From assembly GCF_002102355.1 (NCBI RefSeq), contig NZ_LQPT01000099.1, positions 62,001-126,000 of the forward strand: a stretch of 64,000 bases of DNA, read 5' to 3'. Source of the DNA: Mycobacterium sherrisii. Its GTDB lineage: Bacteria > Actinomycetota > Actinomycetes > Mycobacteriales > Mycobacteriaceae. A program made the position numbers and the translations under genes. The notes beneath the pieces are model-generated. The model saw nothing but the letters and a program-made list of their open reading frames with translations. It had not been told where the DNA came from and did no database searches. Positions 59,682 through 64,000 of this stretch are shown here, in pieces. The number at the start of each line of letters is the position of its first letter. Within the stretch, counting starts at the first letter, position 1.

Positions 59682-59725
59682 GCGAGTCCCCCAAGGCTCC
59701 ACCCGAGTCCGAGTACCCAGGCGGT

Positions 59726-59956
59726 TTACTTATCAAAACTCCGCCCCGCTGCCAGCCGGTCGCGCAGACTCTTCGGCCGAATGTCGGGCCAGTTCTGCTC
59801 GATGTAGTCCAGGCATGCCGCCCGGTCGGCTTCACCAAAAACCACCCGCCATCCGGGCGGAACGTCGGCGAACGTCGGCCACAAGCTGTGTTGCTCCTCA
59901 TCATTGACCAACACGAAAAAACTGCCATTATCGTCGTCGAACGGATTCGTGCTCAC
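59726..59956 (-). CDS. mbtH: MbtH-like protein
   Basis: Small NRPS helper of 76 aa that binds and activates adenylation domains. The family core is complete: [53 protein letters not shown] 59956 is chosen because GGAGAA lies 6 bases upstream; the longer open frame to 60040 has no family similarity. It is the first gene of mbtH-mps1-mps2, and 44 bases separate it from mps1. Confidence 0.93.
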   Translation of the reverse strand: MSTNPFDDDNGSFFVLVNDEEQHSLWPTFADVPPGWRVVFGEADRAACLDYIEQNWPDIRPKSLRDRLAAGRSFDK

Positions 59957-60749
59957 AGTTCTCCAGGCGTTCTCTCGATATAAGCGGGATCGCTCCAAAC
60001 CATACTGGAGGCCAACAGGCTCGGTCGGGCGTTTGGACAAAGTTCCCGGTGTGATCTGTTAAGCACTCGTGACACCGCTTGGCAATTGGTTGCGGGGGCG
60101 CTACGCGGGGCGTTGGCGCCTGGGAGTGCAGTAACCTGCAGGGACGGCATGGGCTGTCTATTGCCTGACCAGGCTACGGTACAACCCGCAGTAAGACGAA
60201 TGAGTTACGGTCAGGTTGCTCAATAGTTGCGGGATCTCAACCGCCCGGCGCGGGTCTCGACATGGGGCCCGGACGCCCCCGCAGCCGCTTGAGCCGAAGA
60301 ATTCCGCAGCAACGTGCGTCGACGTTGCGGTCAATGGATCACGGATGCCGATCGTGAGGGCGCGATTTCGCGGCCTCGACTTTCACCGGACTTTGTTAGC
60401 TGGTGGCCAAGAACGCTGGTAAGTGGGCTGTTCGCGCAACATCGGGTAAGAATGTAATATGCGTCACCATTGTTCGGGACAATGATGCAGGCCACACGTT
60501 ACCGGTGAGGGGATTCGGCACTTTGGTAACGTGCCGTTACGCAGGAAGCAGGAGTTACGATCCGATATCGGGTTTCCAAAGATCCGATGTCGGAGCCGCT
60601 GACATGGTTTACTCGTCAAGATCTGGTTGCACTCGCCGAACGCCGCTCGTTTGAGATGACCGCCGCAGGTCTGGCAGGGTGCGACCGCGGTTTAGGTGAA
60701 TGTCGAGCGGGTGACATAGCGAGTCCGGGAACGGGTTGAAGGGGGTGCG
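59957..60749. promoter_or_regulatory. Divergent promoter region between mbtH-mps and mmpS-mmpL
   Basis: 793 bases without a convincing gene. GTTAC/GTAAC occurs at 60131, 60204, 60498, 60526, 60536 and 60554. GTAACG-TGC-CGTTAC (60526-60540) is a perfect inverted repeat. Possible -10 boxes are TTATAT on the minus strand (59978-59983) for mbtH and TAATAT on the plus strand (60455-60460) for mmpS. The length and site cluster suggest regulated transcription of the GPL genes in both directions. Confidence 0.5.
60526..60540. promoter_or_regulatory. Inverted repeat GTAACG-N3-CGTTAC
   Basis: Perfect 6-bp arms with a 3-base spacer, 210 bases upstream of mmpS and the densest point of a six-member GTTAC cluster. 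No known regulator is assigned. Confidence 0.45.
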
Positions 60750-61343
60750 GTGGTCGAACACGACGTTCGAGCCCGGTCCGACGTCGCCGCCGAAGGCAGT
60801 GCCGACGCTAACGGGCCGTCCGGTCGTTTCGGACGGTTCGGTCGTCAACCGTCGCCCGAGTCCCAACCGGTGAAGCCTTCCCGATCGAACCGCCGAAATG
60901 TCGGGGCGGGCGCACTCAGGCTGCTGGGTCGGCTGTGGATCCCCTTGCTCATCGTGGCCGTGCTTACTGCCGGCGGGTTCACGGTCTCGCGACTGCACGG
61001 CATCTTCGGCTCGGAGAAGCGCCAGTCGTATGCCGACACTCGGATCAAGGACAGCAAGCCGTTCAACCCCAAGCATCTGAAGTACGAGGTGTTCGGGGCC
61101 CCGGGCACGGTCGCCGACATCAGTTATTTCGACGTCAACGCCGACCCGCAGCACATCAACGGGGTCACGCTGCCGTGGTCGATGGATCTCTCCACTACGC
61201 TGCCCTCCATTGTGGGAAACGTTGTGGCACAAGGCGATAGCGACACGATCGGCTGCCGCATCATCGTTGACGGCACCGTCAAGTCCGAGAAGGTCTCACA
61301 CGAGGTGAACGCCTTCACGTACTGCGTGCTGACGGCTGCATGA
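60750..61343 (+). CDS. mmpS4: MmpS-family accessory membrane protein of the GPL locus
   Basis: Single-pass membrane protein of 197 aa. The membrane helix is at about 63-80 ([18 protein letters not shown]), followed by the periplasmic MmpS domain ([55 protein letters not shown]). The cytoplasmic part of about 60 residues is longer than usual in MmpS proteins (about 140-150 aa in total). The GTG 60750 has AAGGGGG upstream, which supports this start. It overlaps the mmpL start by 4 bases (ATGA). The symbol is given from position in the GPL locus. Confidence 0.85.
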   Translation: MVEHDVRARSDVAAEGSADANGPSGRFGRFGRQPSPESQPVKPSRSNRRNVGAGALRLLGRLWIPLLIVAVLTAGGFTVSRLHGIFGSEKRQSYADTRIKDSKPFNPKHLKYEVFGAPGTVADISYFDVNADPQHINGVTLPWSMDLSTTLPSIVGNVVAQGDSDTIGCRIIVDGTVKSEKVSHEVNAFTYCVLTAA

Positions 61344-64000
61344 TTGACCAAAACGTCGGCACACCGCGGCCCGCGCGACCACCGTTAATTGCGCGGGGAA
61401 TCCACCGGTTTTCGGTACTCATCATCTTGGGCTGGCTGGGCCTTACCGTCTTACTGACCATCGGCGTTCCCCCCCTTGAGGTTGTGGAGCAACAGCATTC
61501 GGTCTCGCTGAATCCCGTCGGCGCCCCCGCTTTCAAAGCCATGGCCCGGTTGGGCCAGGACTTCAAGGAATCCAATTCCGGCGCCTTGGCGATGATCGTG
61601 CTGGAGGGCGACCGTCCGCTCGGCCAGGACGCGCACAACTACTACGACGAATTGATCCGCCGGCTGGAAGCCGACACCAAGCACGTCCAGCACATTCAGA
61701 ACTTCTGGGGCGACCCGGTCACCGCAGCGGCCGCGCAGAGCACCGACGGTAAGGCCGCCTATGTGCAGTTGAACCTCGGCGGCAGTCAGGGCGCATCGGC
61801 GGGCGACGCCTCGGTGGAAGCGGTCCGAAAGATCGTCGCGAGCGTGCCGACGCCGCCAGGCCTGAAGGTCTACGTCACCGGCCCCGCCGCAACGGTCGCG
61901 GATATGAACAAGGCCGGCCAGGAAACGGTCACGACGGTCACCCTGGCGAGCCTCTCCGTAATCTTCATCATGCTGTTGCTCGTCTACCGCTCGATCTTCA
62001 CCGTCATTCTGCTGTTGCTGATGGTTGGGCTGGAGCTGCAGGTATCCCGTGGAATGGTGGCGTTCCTTGGGTATCACGGCCTTGTCGGCCTGACCACTTT
62101 CGCGGTCAATCTGTTGGTCGCCGCGGTCATTGCCACGGGAACCGATTACGGCATCTTTTTCGTCGGCCGATATCAGGAAGCCCGGCAAGATGGCGAAGAT
62201 CGCGAGACTGCCTTCTATACCACCTTTACCAGCGTCGCCAAGGTCGTCTTGGCCTCCGGCCTCACGATTGCCGGCGCCGTTCTATGTTTGAGCTTCACTC
62301 GGCTCCCCTATTTCCAGCCGCTCGGCATTCCGAATGCGGTCGGCATCGCCGTCGCTGTCCTGGTGGCCATCACGCTGGGACCGGCGCTCATCGCCGCCGG
62401 AAGCCGGTTCGGGTTGTTCGAGCCCAAGCGGAAGATTCAGGTCCGGAGCTGGCGAAGAATCGGTACCGCGATTGTGCGCTGGCCAGTACCCATCCTCGTC
62501 GCGACGATCGCCGTCGCATTGGTCGGGCTGCTTACTCTGCCGGGGTATAACCCGAGCTACGACGACCAGAAATTCATTCCGGCAGATATCCCTGCCAGCG
62601 TCGGAAGCACGGCCGCGGCACGACATTTTCCCGAGTCGCGAACCATGATGCCCGAAATTCTTCTGGTCGAGACCGATCACGATTTGCGTAATCCGACGGA
62701 CATGCTGGTGCTCAACCAACTAGCCAAGGGCGTTCTCGCGGTACCCGGCGTCTCCACGGTGCAGAGCGTGACCCGTCCCGAGGGAACTCCGTTGGCGCAC
62801 ACCAGCATTCCGTACATCATGAGCATGTCGCAGTCGACCCAGTTGACCAACATGGCGTTCCAAAAGGACCGCATGGAAGACATGCTGAAGCAGGCCGAAG
62901 AGTTGGCCAAGATGATCGCGTTGATGCAGCGCATGCTAGGGCTGATGAAAGAACTAGTCGGCGTCACCCATGACATGGTCGGCAAGACGCATGAGATCCA
63001 GAAGGCGACCGCGGAGGTGCGAGACCATGTGTCGAACTTCGAAGATTTCTTCAGACCGGTGCGCAGCTATTTCTACTGGGAAAAGCATTGCTATGACATC
63101 CCCGTTTGCTTTGCATTGAGAAACATTTTCGATGCCCTCGACGGCGTTGACGAGGTGAACGACAAGTTCACCGAATTGGTGGGAGACCTCGATAAGCTCG
63201 ACGTCCTTCTGCCCCAGTTGGTTATACAAATCCCGCCGATGATCGACACCATGCAGAGCATGCGGATGATGATGCTGACCATGCATAGCACCATGCAGGG
63301 CACCCTTGGGCAGATGGAGGTGAACGGCGGCCAGAACCCCAACGCGATGGGCCAAGCCTTCGATAGCTCCAAAAACGACGACTCTTTCTATATTCCGCCG
63401 GGCATTATCGAAAGCTCCGACGCCTTCAAGCGTGTCATGAAAATTTTCTTGTCGCCCGACGGCAAGAACGCTCGAATGCTCATCTCGCAGAAGGGCGATC
63501 CGGCTACGCCCGAAGGGCTTTCCCGTGTCGAGCCGATCAAGACGGCAGCCGAGGAAGCGTTGAAGGGCACACCGCTAGAAGACTCGAAGATCTATCTCAC
63601 CGGGACGGCGGCGGTGGTGAAAGATTTGGTTGACGGCGCCAAATATGACCTATTGATCGCGGGCGTCGCCGCGCTGTGTCTGATTTTCATCATCATGTTG
63701 ATCATGACGCGAAGCTTTATCGCCGCCCTGGTCATCGTGGGTACGGTCTTGCTCTCATTGGGCGCGTCGTTCGGCATGTCGATTCTGGTGTGGCAGTACC
63801 TGCTTGGGCTGCAAATTCACTGGACCGTGCTGTCGATGTCGGTGATCGTCCTGCTGGCCGTGGGGTCCGACTACAACTTGCTGTTGGTGTCCCGAATGAG
63901 AGAAGAACTCCACGCCGGCATACACACCGGCATCATCCGGGCGATGGCCGGCACGGGCAAGGTCGTGACAAATGCGGGGCTGGTGTTCGCGTTCACCATG
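61340..64000 (+). CDS. mmpL4a: MmpL-family RND lipid transporter, 3' end cut by window
   Basis: At least 887 aa; MmpL proteins are about 960-1000, so the last helices are missing. Helix 1 is [16 protein letters not shown]. The first periplasmic loop and helices 2-6 follow (TDYGIFF with Asp269-Tyr270), then the second periplasmic domain with a Met/Leu-rich coiled coil (about 510-560, [20 protein letters not shown]) and helices 8 onward with SDYNLLL (Asp844-Tyr845). The two Asp-Tyr pairs form the proton relay. In GPL loci MmpS4 with MmpL4a and MmpL4b carries the lipid to the periplasm; a second mmpL would be expected next. The symbol is from position. Confidence 0.9.
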   Translation, partial: MIDQNVGTPRPARPPLIARGIHRFSVLIILGWLGLTVLLTIGVPPLEVVEQQHSVSLNPVGAPAFKAMARLGQDFKESNSGALAMIVLEGDRPLGQDAHNYYDELIRRLEADTKHVQHIQNFWGDPVTAAAAQSTDGKAAYVQLNLGGSQGASAGDASVEAVRKIVASVPTPPGLKVYVTGPAATVADMNKAGQETVTTVTLASLSVIFIMLLLVYRSIFTVILLLLMVGLELQVSRGMVAFLGYHGLVGLTTFAVNLLVAAVIATGTDYGIFFVGRYQEARQDGEDRETAFYTTFTSVAKVVLASGLTIAGAVLCLSFTRLPYFQPLGIPNAVGIAVAVLVAITLGPALIAAGSRFGLFEPKRKIQVRSWRRIGTAIVRWPVPILVATIAVALVGLLTLPGYNPSYDDQKFIPADIPASVGSTAAARHFPESRTMMPEILLVETDHDLRNPTDMLVLNQLAKGVLAVPGVSTVQSVTRPEGTPLAHTSIPYIMSMSQSTQLTNMAFQKDRMEDMLKQAEELAKMIALMQRMLGLMKELVGVTHDMVGKTHEIQKATAEVRDHVSNFEDFFRPVRSYFYWEKHCYDIPVCFALRNIFDALDGVDEVNDKFTELVGDLDKLDVLLPQLVIQIPPMIDTMQSMRMMMLTMHSTMQGTLGQMEVNGGQNPNAMGQAFDSSKNDDSFYIPPGIIESSDAFKRVMKIFLSPDGKNARMLISQKGDPATPEGLSRVEPIKTAAEEALKGTPLEDSKIYLTGTAAVVKDLVDGAKYDLLIAGVAALCLIFIIMLIMTRSFIAALVIVGTVLLSLGASFGMSILVWQYLLGLQIHWTVLSMSVIVLLAVGSDYNLLLVSRMREELHAGIHTGIIRAMAGTGKVVTNAGLVFAFTM

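Noticed and set aside
59682-59702. Upstream GTG start for mps1 (59702)
   Set aside because: No ribosome site before it, while ATG 59681 has GGGGGA at good spacing and the family similarity begins there.
59957-60040. Longer mbtH frame starting at 60040
   Set aside because: The extra 28 residues have no MbtH similarity and the internal GTG has a proper ribosome site.

Overview
The window is high-GC mycobacterial DNA. Its gene order follows the M. tuberculosis H37Rv interval from about Rv1566c (ripD) to Rv1531, read in reverse orientation; I recognised this from protein families and remembered gene order, not from a search. The right-hand third holds a divergent MmpS/MmpL and MbtH-NRPS locus whose architecture matches glycopeptidolipid (GPL) synthesis, so a GPL-making non-tuberculous mycobacterium (M. 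avium complex type) is the best guess. Species cannot be fixed from this window.

Layout. 0.3-3.3 kb: non-catalytic NlpC/P60 protein RipD and a membrane acyltransferase-SGNH protein. 3.3-9.6 kb: the trehalose operon treX-treY-treZ. 9.6-12.7 kb: TetR repressor divergent from a CoA-ligase plus alpha/beta hydrolase pair, with a palindromic operator between them. 12.9-14.7 kb: ilvA and a Ddn-type deazaflavin nitroreductase. 14.8-18.0 kb: a mycofactocin-type SDR and a nitroreductase flanked by two decayed regulator genes (TetR and AraC). 18.0-21.9 kb: plsB1, a methyltransferase, and a MerR/F420-type oxidoreductase pair sharing a perfect MerR operator. 22.0-28.0 kb: dnaE1, an SRPBCC protein and two SDRs. 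28.2-30.1 kb: glbN-lprI and a methyltransferase. 30.1-35.6 kb: rluD-family synthase, lspA, ansA, dinX and two methyltransferases. 35.6-39.8 kb: ileS with a T-box leader, preceded by a small Rv1535-like gene with an M-box (Mg2+) leader and a 26-aa small ORF between M-box and gene. 39.9-41.6 kb: nitronate monooxygenase and an AhpD/CMD-like protein. 41.7-60.0 kb: mbtH-mps1-mps2 on the minus strand. 60.7-64.0 kb: mmpS and a truncated mmpL on the plus strand.

How the big locus works. Mps1 is C-A-T-E-C-A-T-E-C and Mps2 is A-T-E-C-A-T-R. That is four modules, three with epimerases, ending in a reductase. This is what is needed for acyl-D-Phe-D-alloThr-D-Ala-L-alaninol, the GPL core. MbtH supports adenylation, and MmpS/MmpL would move the lipid across the membrane. 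The gene break falls between a condensation and an adenylation domain, and the two reading frames overlap by one base.

The most interesting signals outside coding sequence are the M-box/small ORF/T-box series upstream of ileS, the MerR and TetR palindromes, a cluster of GTTAC/GTAAC sites in the 790-bp divergent GPL promoter region, and a 20-bp repeat family in two intergenic gaps flanking dnaE1. I found no tRNA, rRNA, insertion sequence or CRISPR array.
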